In this document: positions 49,472 through 60,239 of the stretch, piece by piece
How positions within the stretch are numbered: the first letter of the stretch is position 1
Layout of the letters: the number at the start of each line of letters is the position of its first letter
Notes under the pieces: generated by a model
Told to the model about the DNA's origin: nothing
Seen by the model: only the letters and a program-made list of their open reading frames with translations
Database searches by the model: none
Source of the DNA: Atriophallophorus winterbourni
Lineage: Eukaryota > Platyhelminthes > Trematoda > Plagiorchiida > Microphallidae
Direction of reading: 5' to 3'
Length of the DNA stretch: 64,000 nucleotides
NCBI GenBank assembly: GCA_013407085.1
Contig: JACCGJ010001876.1
Span: 1 to 64,000, forward strand
Translations under genes and position numbers: made by a program

Positions 49472-49672
49472 GCATGAAAACACAAGCCTGATCTAGGTGA
49501 AGTACCTCGCAACAAGACTGTACGTGGATTAAGACAAACATGAGAAAGAAAATAGAAATGACAGTATGAGTCCAGCATGTTTCCGCATGCAGCTCACTAC
49601 AGTCGGTAAATCAACTTTGCACAATGTTAGCTGTACAGCACAGAAATACTGCACGATTGAACATATGTACAC
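49472..49672 (-). repeat. SINE-A copy 20 (old)
   Basis: ATGAAAACACAAGCCTGATC to ACTGCACGATTGAACAT, with internal losses. Confidence 0.75.
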
Positions 49673-50416
49673 AGTGTCAAGTAGAATTCATTAGTCTGGT
49701 AGAATTCGAATGCGTGAATGAACGATACCACAAGTATGGGGTCAGGTAGATTGCTGCACAATCATGATCTGCATGTACCTGAGCAAGTATAGAAGGAAGT
49801 AGATAACGTAAGTGAAATTGCGGTCCACTAGGTTTCAGCATATTAACAGCGACAGGCAATTTACGACACAGCTGCACATCTGTAATGACAATAATAATAT
49901 TTAAGAACGATCGGAATACGTCTAGCCACTTGTTCTGCTGATCACTCCATTTGAACGGACACCGGAAAGCACTGAAATCAGACGTTTTGAAGAGAGATGT
50001 AATGGACTAGATTTGAACTCAAGACAGATTAACTATATTAAGGTTTTTTACTAGTCAAGTCGTGGCTACGCGAGTGTGTGGGAGTGCGAATAATTGAAGC
50101 GCAAATGCTCGAAAGCAACAACATGTGAAAAATAGGCCTAGATTCAGCAATATTATTCAATAAAGGCACATATATTCGCATATATAATCTGGCTTACCTA
50201 ACTCGGAGCGTTTATTTAGCCAAGCTTTCGTTTTACTGTTTACCTTTGCTAAAGCCGAAACGTCAATGCAAGCACGGCAAAACCCTTTGCTTTTGGGGTT
50301 ATAAATGTCTACATCATCATCAATTGCAAACTTTTCTGGCATCGGGTTGCTTTTATGGCTGAAACAAACAGAGGACAAGAGTGCATTGAACGAGTAACGA
50401 AACCATCAGATCTAGT
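49673..50416. other. Intergenic, nothing recognised
   Basis: No supported gene or repeat. Confidence 0.5.
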
Positions 50417-50655
50417 ATGGCATTAAAGTACAAGCCTGGTCCAGGCAAGTGCCGCAACAGTCAGAGACTGCACGTGGCTAAGATACTTGTCAGGGTTGCC
50501 CGGCCTAGGACGATATGAAGGGGGTAAATAGAAATAGAACTGGTGTGAGACTCCCAGCGTGACTCGCATGCCGCTCACTTACCGTTGGCCATCAATTTAG
50601 CACGTATGTTTAAGCCGCACAGCCAAAATGCTGCAGATTGGACATCCGTGCAAAG
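50417..50655 (-). repeat. SINE-A copy 21
   Basis: Full span but with many single-base insertions and losses (GGCATTAAAGTACAAGCC, CAGGGTTGCCCGGCCTAGG). Confidence 0.8.
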
Positions 50656-50723
50656 ATTAGACCTCGCACGAACAGTAAAAAAATGCTAACAACAACGTTT
50701 TTTTTACCATATATTCATTTCAT

Positions 50724-50990
50724 TCAGTCCTCTCCGTGCCGGGTGGCACATGAGGCGAAGACAACTTCACGCCAGTGGTTCCGGTCTGTCGCTGCTTCCG
50801 TTGCCGTCTGCACCGTGAATCCTTGTGCATGTAGTTCGCGTTCCAACGTTCTGCGCCAAGTTTCCTTGGGCCGTCCCCTTTTTCGTTTACCTTGCGGATG
50901 CCAGTGCATGGCTATCTTCGTATGCGAACTGGGATCCATCCTGCAGACATGACCGGACCACGGATCTGTTGTCATCGTTTCCGTAGCAAT
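50724..50990 (-). mobile_element. RTE-like LINE C-terminal fragment
   Basis: Minus frame reads GHVCRMDPSSHTKIAMHWHP, QGKRKRGRPKETWRRTLERE, and DRNHWREVVFASC, the same protein end as the 54202-56581 element (PQGKRKVGRPKQSWRR, DRVRWRGVVAALC). Only the last 90 codons remain. Confidence 0.85.
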
Positions 50991-51918
50991 GTAGGTTTTA
51001 CGGGATAGGGTTGCTAGCCCTAAGCCCAACCCTCCTCCTTTCTCAGACGGGCTTGGGACCGTCTTTGGCGGAGTTACGTTTACCATATAAGGAATTATTA
51101 ATTCAAAACACTAAAGGAGCATTTATTGTTAGATAAGTTATAAATTACTAATTCCACGGCGCCATAACTACAGTGCGCGAACTTGAAGAGAATATCATCA
51201 ATTCAAACCTGGAAATCCTGACTACAGATAAATCTGTGACTACGGTAAGAAACTCGGCAGTACAGTTTGCTTAACCTTACGCAAGCATTGAACGCATGAC
51301 TGATATTGGTCGAACAGCCTATCATGCAAATTGACCATATAGGTATTGCCAGCGGCTATATATACATATCCAATCGGAAAAATCAAATAAATCAAATAAT
51401 GTTAAAGATAATCTTGTAAGGCATAGCGATATAAGCAATGAATGGAATAAAGAACTCAAAGTTGTTTGCATAAATCAGCGAAATGTGATTCCTACATTCC
51501 GTCGCATGATGACCAACGTGGCGTGATGATTTGTGTACCTCTGTGACCCATCGAACTATACTGGGTTGAGTCCATCGGGCACGAGCAGAGGATTCATATC
51601 ACAAATCTCGATGGAATGAGGTAGACAAGCACAGTCGCAACCCGATGTATTGTGGTTAAGGCAAAAATGCGTAAGCAGTTATGAGGTCCTGTCAATCAAA
51701 ACGATGCCGCAACCAGCCTGACTGGATTCCGCCGCGTCGCCAGCACAAGCACAGTAGCTCATAACAGAAAGATCGATGGAATGAGGTAGACAAACACAGT
51801 CACAACCCGTTTTATTGAGGTTAAGGCTTGAAAACCAATGGCTTTGATCGAGAACCCTAATCGTTCTTATGTTTAGGCATGGGTGACCTAACAGTATTCC
51901 AGCTCCCATACCACCATG
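50991..51918. other. Intergenic, nothing firm
   Basis: Two similar stretches (about 51600-51640 and 51766-51830) share ATCGATGGAATGAGGTAGACAA-type sequence and a CAACCCG block, a local duplication of unknown meaning. Confidence 0.4.
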
Positions 51919-52040
51919 GCATTGCTATTTTCCTTTCCTATATCTGTCGAGGCCTGGGTAACCTGACGGTGTCTTAGCCCACGTGTAGTTTTTGACTGTG
52001 CGGCACTTTCTCTGGACCAGGATTGATTTCATACATACCA
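51919..52040 (+). repeat. SINE-A copy 22 (tail half)
   Basis: TTCCTATATCTGTCGAGGCC to GATTTCATACATACC. Confidence 0.85.
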
Positions 52041-52089
52041 CCATGAAAGTTACCGCCCAACACAACCATATGCACAGGTATAGAGACAG

Positions 52090-52465
52090 ACAAAGTGACA
52101 AGCAACATGCAGCGGGAAAGGCAGATAAGAAAAGCTTTAAAAAAGAAAGCAGGTAAGTGCAATGTGCAAATGCGAAAAAGAGCGACTTGCTTTTTGTCGT
52201 TTCATTGCATGCGATTTTGTGATTTTTATAGAATATTATACAATGTTATGACATACAATGACGTCACTGACTTCGAGTCGCAGCCATATCGTGTAAGGTT
52301 TGCAAACAACTATAAGGTGGATTTGATGGACCCCACTCAAACAAATAGGCCTTAGGGCTACGGTGGTTTTCATTCCAGCGTGAAGTCATGGACAGGCCAC
52401 TCGGTTATTTCTCTTAGCTTTTACAAGGCTCTGCAAATGAGGCACTGTATGGTAAGTGGTGATTA
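52090..52465 (-). mobile_element. RTE-D LINE 3' end
   Basis: Closely matches 24131-24600 in both coding remnant (52260-52465) and 3' UTR (AGCAACATGCAGCGGGAAAG); decayed. Confidence 0.75.
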
Positions 52466-52489
52466 GGCTGTCACTCAAAGCGATGCCGC

Positions 52490-53488
52490 CACCATGGCAT
52501 CATCATCACTGGACATGTAACAACCTTGAATGACATTCCGGATGCGGTAGCCATCGATTGTCTTTTATTCGCGGATGACCTGAAACTTTGTGCCTGTCAG
52601 TTCCTGCGATGGCCACAAGCAACTGCAACAAGCAGTTGATGACTTAGTCAGCTGGACACATCGCTGGTCACTGCCTATAAATGAGGACAAGACAGTGGTC
52701 ATACGCATATACTCCGATGACACTGGTGGTGAATACTTTATTGGAGGTAAGCCTATTAGAGTGGTGACGGTTGAAAAAGACTTAGGGATTCTGGTTATGG
52801 ATTCCTTGAAGTCGAAGGCTGAAACTTGTCGGAGAATAGGCAGCGCTACCAGGATGCTCTGGGCGATTCGGCGTTCATTTGCAAATGTTCCAGACACTTT
52901 TCTTTGCGTATGTTCGTCCTCTGTTGGAATATGGGCTACCTGTTGCATTTCCTCTGTTTAAAGGTGAATGCGACTCCTTGGAGAGGGTACAAAGGAGAGG
53001 CACTAAGATGGTTAGTGGAATGCGACAACTCGCGTACGAGGATAGAAGGAGCTTACTGAAACTCTAACCCCTAGAACTTCGAAGGGAAAGATTTGACCTG
53101 CTCCTAACACGCCGTATTCTTTTCCGTCAATATAGAGACGAGTTCCTCCGGTACATCCGATTAGTAGGTGAGTCGAGGACTCGTGGACATGACTTTAAGT
53201 TGCAGAAGCCTAGAAGGCTCAAGCTGAGTAATGCGAGCACGCTATCCACGCGGCTGGTGAACACTTGGAACTCTCTACTGAAAGGGCTTCTTTCTCTACC
53301 AGCAGAACAGCAATTCAAAAGAGCGTTGGATCAGCATTTGTTGAGACGAATGGACTTGATCCCCGGAGTGATATAGTGGTGTTCCTCTACTCTCAGGACT
53401 TGCCTTGTCAGCAGGTCACCCATGTTTATTGCCGTGATGAAGCTTAAACGGGATTTTATCCCTTCTGCTTTCGATCCCGAAGAAGAAG
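52490..53488 (+). mobile_element. CR1-like LINE, RT end and C-terminal domain
   Basis: Opens at LLFADDLKLCAC (FADD near 52568-52579), then VEKDLGILVMDSLKSKAETC, FAYVRPLLEYGLPVAFPL, QRRGTKMVSGMRQLAYEDRR and STLSTRLVNTWNSLL. It closes in a GAA-type tail near 53479-53488. It matches the C-terminal part of the 4877-9332 LINE in motif order and tail. Broken by frameshifts. Confidence 0.85.
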
Positions 53489-53937
53489 AGCATTGTTTAC
53501 TGTACCTAACAATTGACCTTGATATACACTTCCCGTCTATTCCTGTTCCGTGATCGCTTTCACTGTACCTTCGTGCACGTTTTGGCTACCGCGATAAATC
53601 TTCTATCTCCTGTGCTTTTTCTCCAACATTTTTGAGGACATTATTGTACTGGTCAGTCTACTACAGACAGGCGTAGATGGTACGATGTGCGCTCAAGCCC
53701 ATAAAGTAAGCACCGCAATCTTGAACGCTACATGCGAGCAGAAGAGCAATGGTGGCATATGAAGCTGGTGGTGTATTCGAAGGAGATAGATTTTGACATT
53801 TTTGTGAGCAAGGTTTACCCGTTAGGGATACCTAGTATAAGACTACAAAACAAAACGATTATAAAAGTTAACTTACAGTGTGATACCATTGAAAGCAGAG
53901 AGTGCGAGAGCATGGAATCTGCCATTTTACCATTTTT
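53489..53937. other. Intergenic, nothing recognised
   Basis: No gene or shared repeat seen. Confidence 0.5.
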
Positions 53938-54132
53938 ATGGTGTGCAGCTAACACCGTGCTAAATTGATTGGCCACCGTCAGTGAGCTGCATGCGTAAAC
54001 ATACTGGAATCTCACTACTATTTCAATAGTCTTTCTCATAAATGTCTTGGTCTAGGCAACCTGGCAGTAGCCCACGTACAGGCTCTCACTGTAAAGCACT
54101 TTGCTTGGATCAGGCGTTTTCATACACGCATA
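53938..54132 (+). repeat. SINE-A copy 23
   Basis: GGTGTGCAGCTAACACCGTG to TTTTCATACACGC; adjoins a Rep-C fragment. Confidence 0.85.
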
Positions 54133-54136
54133 ACAT

Positions 54137-54188
54137 TTGTATGTGGGCGCGATACTACCCGGTTACCGAAGGCGAAATATGGGTGGGC
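54137..54188 (-). repeat. Rep-C fragment
   Basis: GTGGGCGCGATACTACCCGG is the reverse of the Rep-C end. The RTE element below inserted just beyond it. Confidence 0.5.
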
Positions 54189-54201
54189 TTAGAGGAGCCC
54201 A
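54189..54201. repeat. Target-site duplication, left
   Basis: TTAGAGGAGCCCA, identical to 56582-56594 on the other side of the RTE element. Confidence 0.9.
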
Positions 54202-54269
54202 GATCAGATCAGATAGATCACTTCACCATAGACAGAAAGTGGAGGCGTAGTGTGCTGGACGTCAGAGTG

Positions 54270-56570
54270 AGGCGCGGCGCCGATGCAGCCTCCGACCATC
54301 ACCTGCTGGTTGCAACAATGCGGACCAAGCTGAAGTCCTTCAACGATCCGTCAGGAAGAGCGTACCACAAGTTCAACACACAGTACTTGATGGACAAAAA
54401 GAAATCAGAAGAGTTCAGCTGTGAAGTCAGGAATAGGTTCGAGGCACTGTCGGAGTTGGCCGACGAAACAATAGAAAATCACTGGGCAGGAATACGAAAG
54501 ACCTGGCAGGATGCGTGCACTAAAGTTCTGAGGAAGAAAGAGAGGGAACAGAAGGAATGGCTGACGAAGGGTACCTGGGAGAAGATTAAGAAGAGGAGGG
54601 ATCTGAAGATGGAAATTAGCAGATGCGGTGACCTGCAACAGAAGGCAGACCTCAAAGCACAATATTGGGAGACAAACCGGGAAGTGAATAAGGGTGCTAG
54701 AAAGGACAAAAGGAAATTTATACACAACCTAACAGAGGAGGCAGAGCTAGCGGCAAAGCAGAATAACATGAAGAGGGTATATGAAATCACCCGAGCCCTG
54801 TCAGGGAAGAGTTCCAAACCGAGCAAACCAGTCAAGGACAAAAAATGGAAGAACCATGACAAGCGAGGAGGGGCAAAGGAAAAGATGGGTGGAACATTTT
54901 GAAGAAATTCTAAACAGACCACCTCCGCAAACATCTCCTGACATATCACCAGCAAAAGAATCCCTATGCATTAACATCAACCCTCCAACAATTGCAGAAA
55001 TCATCAATGCCATCAAGTCCCTGAAGAATGGTAAGGCACCAGGCCCTGACGGCATCCCCTCAGAAGCGCTAAAGGCAGACGCGACAGCGGCAGCGGAGAT
55101 GTTACACCCCTTCCTGGTGAAGTTATGGGAACAGGAGAGAGTTCCGGCTGACTGGAAGCTCGGGCATTTGGTAAAGCTCCCCAAGAAAGGCGACCTTTCC
55201 CAATGCAGCAACTGGCGAGGAATCATGTTGCTGTCCATCCCCAGCAAAGTACTGACCAGAATCATCTTGGAGAGATTGAAAGAGGCGTTAGACAAGAAAC
55301 TTAGAACAGAACAGGCGGGGTTTAGACAGGATAGGTCATGCATAGATCATATCGCCACTCTGCGTATTATCATCGAGCAATCCATCGAATGGCAGTCTCC
55401 TTTGTACGCGATCTTCGTCGACTTCGAAAAAGCGTTTGACAGCGTCGACAGGGAGACAATATGGAAGCTAATGCAACACGACGGAATCCCGCAAAAGCTG
55501 ATAAACAACATACAACAGCTCTATGAGGACTCATCATGCCAGATCATCCACAACGGAAAGCTGACAGACCCCTTCCCAGTGAAGACTGGAGTGAGGCAAG
55601 GTTGCATGCTCTCGCCGATAATTTTCTTGATCGTCATAGACTGGATTATGAGAAGAACCACAGAGGGCAGCAACACCGGCATCCAGTGGACCCCCACCAA
55701 ACACCTCGAAGACCTTGACTTTGCGGATGACATCGGCCTCCTGTCTCACAAGCAACAGCATGCACAGTCTAAGCTAACGCGCCTAGCAGAAGAGGCAGAG
55801 AAGACGGGCCTGAAAATCAACATAAAGAAAACCGAGGTGATGCGATTGAACAACCAACTACAGCAGCCACTGCATCTACAGGGGAAAGACGTGGTGGAGA
55901 CTGACCGCTTTTTTACCTTAGAAGTGTGGTCAACATTGATGGTGGCACAGAAGACGACGTCAAGAGCCGAATCAGCAAAGCAAGGGTAGCGTTCAACACC
56001 CTGCGCCCCATCTGGAAATCTTAGGCCTTGTCCCAACGCAGCAAAGTCCGCATCTTTAACACCAACGTAAAAGCAGTCCTCCTCTACGGGTCCGAAACAT
56101 GGCGGGTTACCCACAACCGCATCTTTAACACCAACGTAAAAGCAGTCCTCCTCTACGGGTCCGAAACATGGCGGGTTACCCACAACATCACCAACAAGAT
56201 ACAAACATTTGTCAACAAGTGCTTGCGCCACATTCTTAACATCAGGTGGCCTGAGAAGATTTCAAACACAGACCTATGGCGTAGAACCAACCAGAACCCC
56301 GTTGATCAGGACATCAAGAAAAGAAAATGGGGGTGGATAGGTCACACACTCCGCAAACCAGCTGATAACGTCACTAGGCAAGCACTAGACTGGAATCCAC
56401 AAGGTAAAAGGAAAGTGGGACGACCCAAGCAATCGTGGAGAAGATCAGTCGTGAGTGAAGCGAAGGATGCCGGAATGACATGGACTCAGCTGAGGATAGC
56501 AGCCCAGGACAGAGTTCGCTGGCGTGGCGTTGTTGCAGCCCTATGCTCCAACAGGAGCTCACAGGAATAA
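54270..56570 (+). pseudogene. RTE ORF: endonuclease end, reverse transcriptase, C-terminal domain
   Basis: Seen: SDHHL (endonuclease end), KNGKAPGPDGIPSEALKA, WRGIMLLSIPSKVLTRIILE, EQAGFRQDRSCIDHIATLR, YAIFVDFEKAFDSVDRETIW, KTGVRQGCMLSPIIFLIVID, DLDFADDIGLLS (FADD 55720-55731), then LLYGSETWRVTHN and RRKWGWIGHT-like and GKRKVGRPKQSWRR motifs. Defects: frame changes at an A6 run (about 54840) and at a T6 run (about 55910), and a TAG at about 56021. All RT catalytic residues remain. Homopolymer indels could be assembly errors or early decay. Confidence 0.9.
56049..56186 (+). repeat. 69-bp tandem duplication inside RTE ORF
   Basis: Copies 56049-56117 and 56118-56186 are identical by eye and in frame, repeating 23 codons (RIFNTNVKAVLLYGSETW...). 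Confidence 0.93.
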
Positions 56571-56581
56571 GTCAAGTCAAG

Positions 56582-56594
56582 TTAGAGGAGCCCA
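56582..56594. repeat. Target-site duplication, right
   Basis: Second copy of TTAGAGGAGCCCA. Confidence 0.9.
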
Positions 56595-57299
56595 CAGGAC
56601 CCTTTCATCAAAAAACCTGAACTACCAGGCAGTGGGTTGAGACTGAGTTTGCCTGACCTCTGTATAGACTCAGGGCGATGATAATTCCGACTAAATACAA
56701 CTCTAATTCATCCTCTAGTGTGATACGCAGCCGACCTCGACCATTTTGAAGCTTAGCATATTCTTAACCTAGAACTTATCTTTTAAACCGCTTACGTAAC
56801 TTGGGCGAACTTCCTTCGAAGATTCAAAATTCTAGCATGTGGCTGACATTCGAAGTCAACACTATGCCATTCGAGATGCATTCATTTAGGATTACAATCC
56901 TACATCATACATCAGCACCTCCTGGAGAACGCTTTCCTTGAATAAGATAGTTTCCGAGCAAGCAACAGTTCTGGATCTCACAACAGCCATCGCAATATCA
57001 ACTAGCGTCACAGTTCAGTTCAGTTCAGTCACACGAGTTCTCAGCATCCGCCAATAAATATGTGACGCAGGTGGACCCAAAACCTATATCATTCGAGCAG
57101 CCAGGCGCATCTGCAACGTGCCTAAATCAACAATATTTCTTCTGTGATCACAAAAGCCACCCCATTATGGCAAACAGTATCACTACAACCTGCAGAACTT
57201 TTTGATTGGTTGAATTGCTTCAGCCACAACGCCTGTCAGCCTTCATACAGATTATTTTGATTGGTTGAATTGTGATTGGTTGCTTTAGCTCCAATAAAT
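56595..57299. other. Sequence before the gypsy element
   Basis: A short repeat TTTTGATTGGTTGAATTG occurs twice (about 57200 and 57256), and GTTCA units recur near 57012-57030. No 5' LTR matching 59236-59701 was found. Confidence 0.4.
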
Positions 57300-57332
57300 A
57301 GCTCTGCAAGGGGTCCGCCGTCACTTTTAATT

Positions 57333-59187
57333 ATGAGCTCTAACGATATTAACCAGCTTTTTCAGGGAACCATTGGCAACCGCGCGATTGGAAGTCTCGC
57401 GGAATTGAACCACCTGCTGACCGTTCTACAACAAGTCATTGACGACGAGTGCGCACCACTCTCCTTCTTTTCACGAAAGCTGCAACCGACTCAAACCAGG
57501 TATTCTACCTTCAACCAAGAACTACTTGCGATGTACCTCGCAGTAAAGCACTTTCGACATCCTGGAAGGACGTCAATTCACCATCTACACGGACCACAAG
57601 CCCTTGATCCACGCCTTCAGCGCTGCCGCCGAACGCTACTCGCCTCGGGAAACTCGCCACTTGGACTACCTCGCGCAGTTCACCACTGACGTCAGGTACA
57701 TCGAGGGACCCAGCAACGTCGAGGCAGATGCTCTATCACGCGCATCTATTTCCCAGATCGCGAAGATTGATTTAGAGGAAATCGCCGCCCTGCAAGAGGA
57801 CGACCCGGAATTTTCAAAAATCACTTCCGAAGCTTCTCTGCAGTTTGCTCTCTTACCAGTGCCAGGCAGTCGAGTACGTATCCATTGTGATACATCGACA
57901 GGAAATCCACGTCCCTTTGTACCAAAGGATTATAGACGACGGATTTTCGAGCACCTGCACGGAATATCCCACCCGAGCAAACGCGCAACCACGAAACTCA
58001 TCACAGACCGCTATGTTTGGCATGGCATGCGGAACGACATTCGTTGTTGGGCACAACAGTGTCTTGCCTGCCAACGTAGTAAGGTACATCGCCATACCAG
58101 CTCTATCCCTGGAAAATTTTCACTTCCAGATGGACGCTTTCGGCATGTACATATTGATCTTGTTGGACCATTACCCTCATCCCATGGGTGCACTCATCTT
58201 TTGACGTGCATCGATAGATTCACACGCTGGCCCCAAGCATGCCCACTAGTGGATACATCTGCGGAAACCGTAGCTCGCAGCTTCGTCTCTGGTTGGATCG
58301 CGAATTATGGTGTCCCGTCCCAGATCACAACAGACCGCGGAGCACAGTTCACGTCGCACCTCTTCGCAGAACTGAATCGTCTTCTGGGATGCGAACATTT
58401 CCGGACGACGGCTTACCATCCAGCCGCGAACGGCCTTGTTGAACGATTCCATCGTCAATTGAAGGCTGCGCTCGTCGCCACCGAATCCAGCGCATCCTGG
58501 GTTAACAAACTGCCACTGGTTCTGCTCGGCATCCGCAATACCACAAAAGTGGACATCGGTTGCACATCAGCCGATATGGTTTACGGAACTACTCTGAGAC
58601 TCCCCGCCGAACTGCTGACGGACTCCACACCCCTGACTGCGATTGAAACAGCTCTGTATGTCTCCCGGCTCCGAGCCTTCATGCGAGAAATACGTGCTTC
58701 GCCTACCCGTGTAACTTCTCGTACAAGTCACGTCGACAATTATCTTCTGTCGTGCCCGTACGTATTCACGCGCGTAGACCGTGTGAAACGGCCCCTTGAA
58801 GCACCATACGACGGCCCATTCAAAGTCATCTCCCGCAGTGCCAAGTACTTCGTCATTGAACGCAACGGCCGCCCGGATTCAGTCAGCATCGACCGATTGA
58901 AGCCCGCGTACATGGAATCCAATACAGACCGAGGACCCCCTACGACTGTGACTATCCCTTCACAGCCAGACCCCTTTGTTCCTTTTCCCTCGTCTCCCTT
59001 TTTGTCGACTCCAGATACGCAGCCGATGCGCGAGGACTTGAGCATTTCACCCCCGTCCACGCCAGCAACACAACCCCTGATGGAAACCCCGCTGCATTCA
59101 CGGACAGCGGTGACAACCGACGACACGGACACCCCGCGCACACGCACTGGCCGTACCGGGGCACGACCTCGTCGGTACACACCGTAG
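57333..59187 (+). pseudogene. Gypsy polyprotein remnant: gag stub, RNase H end, integrase
   Basis: Frame 57333 to about 57560 has the gag-like MSSNDINQLFQGTIGNRAIG and then PLSFFSRKLQ. A one-base shift near 57560 leads to TIYTDHKPLIHAF (RNase H). Integrase: zinc HHCC (HGISHPSKRATTKLITDRYV ... CLACQRSKVHRH), core D in HVHIDLVGPLP, D in TTDRGAQF, E in NGLVERFHRQ, and a C-terminal APYDGPFKVI / SIDRLKPAY block. The integrase stretch 57604-59187 (527 codons) has no stop. The tail is Ser/Thr/Pro-rich. Confidence 0.9.
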
Positions 59188-59221
59188 ATGGATGTCGAGC
59201 ATGGCTGAACAGCCACCGCTC

Positions 59222-59232
59222 TAGGGGGGGAG
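59222..59232 (+). other. Polypurine tract
   Basis: TAGGGGGGGAG just before the 3' LTR; the primer site for plus-strand synthesis. Confidence 0.8.
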
Positions 59233-59235
59233 TTA

Positions 59236-59701
59236 TGTAGGAATTATTCCCAATTGATATAATTCCTTAATAATTCCAAAAGTAAGTTTATTTTCATAAA
59301 CGTTTTCCATCATGATGCCGTGTGTCGTTTTGTTTAAATCAACTGAACACACACTTGCGCTTCCTACAGCGTGAACGTCTGATAACTTGCCTGGTGCCGA
59401 ACCACTAATTAATTGTTTCAGATTACTGACCTAGAATATTTCTTCTCTTTTCGGTAATTCACTGCTTGTTCCATCTACGACGAGCAATTATCCCGCTGAA
59501 GAAATAACACGGTTTCAAATTCATTGTTAGCAATAATCCGAGTGGACCACACAAGGATTTCGTAAGTCTGTTGTTGACACAGCGTATTCTTCTCTTGCAT
59601 AAATACAATTATATATATTTATACATAATTTCATACTCTTATAATAATTCACAACACTTATAACAATTCCTAATAACGTAACGGTCGGCTTTTCCGCTAC
59701 A
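59236..59701 (+). repeat. 3' LTR of gypsy element 1
   Basis: Starts TGTAGGAATTATTCC after the purine tract and ends CCGCTACA; 466 bp. The right edge is set by the TG...CA rule and by Rep-C starting after it. Confidence 0.7.
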
Positions 59702-59702
59702 G

Positions 59703-59990
59703 ATGTGACTCGCCGCTTCAAAAGTCACTGCCCCTTGTCCTATCCAAGGACATTGTATGGTGCACAAGCAAAAACTGAAGTCACCAACCTATCAACGGGG
59801 TTATCGGGCTCCGAACTGGAAATTCCCAGAAAATGGCGTATGAACCGCTTTGTCGATCACCGGCCACCGATAGGTGCGAACCTTTCTCGCTCCACTGCCT
59901 TGTGGGCAAAGCCTCGGGGTGGGACCCCCTAAACGAAATCTCCCCTCTTCGGTGTAGGCAACCGGGTAGTATCATGCCTACGTTCAACGA
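59703..59990 (+). repeat. Rep-C copy between two LTR ends
   Basis: Matches 46690-47005 in order; lies between the 3' ends of two convergent gypsy elements. Confidence 0.75.
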
Positions 59991-60007
59991 TGCCGATGAC
60001 AACGCTT

Positions 60008-60190
60008 TGTACCCCCTTCTCGCTATCGATAGATCGATATGGCAATATCGATTATCGAAACAAAACGATAACTTCTAAGTTAATGAATGGAAATGATACA
60101 AAGATAAGTAAGTACAAATTGTTGATTAAAGCAAGCATCGAGGGAAACGAAAATACAATTGGAAAGAAAGTGAAATTACAGGTTGCTACA
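60008..60190 (-). repeat. Putative 3' LTR of gypsy element 2
   Basis: On the minus strand TGTAGCAACC follows the purine tract GGGGGGAGTTC and the segment ends GGGGGTACA. At 183 bp it is short for a CsRn1-like LTR and may be truncated. It contains a TATCGAT-rich palindromic stretch. Confidence 0.45.
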
Positions 60191-60239
60191 GAACTCCCCC
60201 CTAGAGCGTGAGTCAACGGATGAACGCTCGATACACCGT

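Larger units (their letters stand above)
54202..56581 (+). mobile_element. RTE-clade LINE, 5'-truncated, recent insertion
   Basis: Flanked by an exact 13-bp duplication. It begins in the end of the endonuclease (DAASDHHLLVATMR), then a lysine-rich linker, full RT and C-terminal domain. The stop at 56568-56570 is followed at once by a GTCAA-type tail (56571-56581), so there is practically no 3' UTR. The 69-bp tandem duplication at 56049-56186 lies inside it. Confidence 0.92.
57300..59701 (+). mobile_element. Ty3/gypsy element (CsRn1-like), internally deleted
   Basis: Contains a gag-like start (57333), RNase H end, integrase, polypurine tract and a 3' LTR. Protease, RT and most of gag are missing, since gag residue ~33 runs straight into the RNase H motif CAPLSFFSRKLQPTQTRYST. 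LTR length (466 bp), TG...CA ends and integrase style fit the CsRn1 group known from trematodes (inference). No 5' LTR seen. Confidence 0.85.

Noticed and set aside
54479..55343. Minus-strand frames of 158 and 180 codons
   Set aside because: Antisense shadows of the RTE reverse transcriptase frame.
57012..57300. 5' LTR or primer-binding site of gypsy element 1
   Set aside because: No stretch matches the 3' LTR start or end, so no left boundary could be defined.
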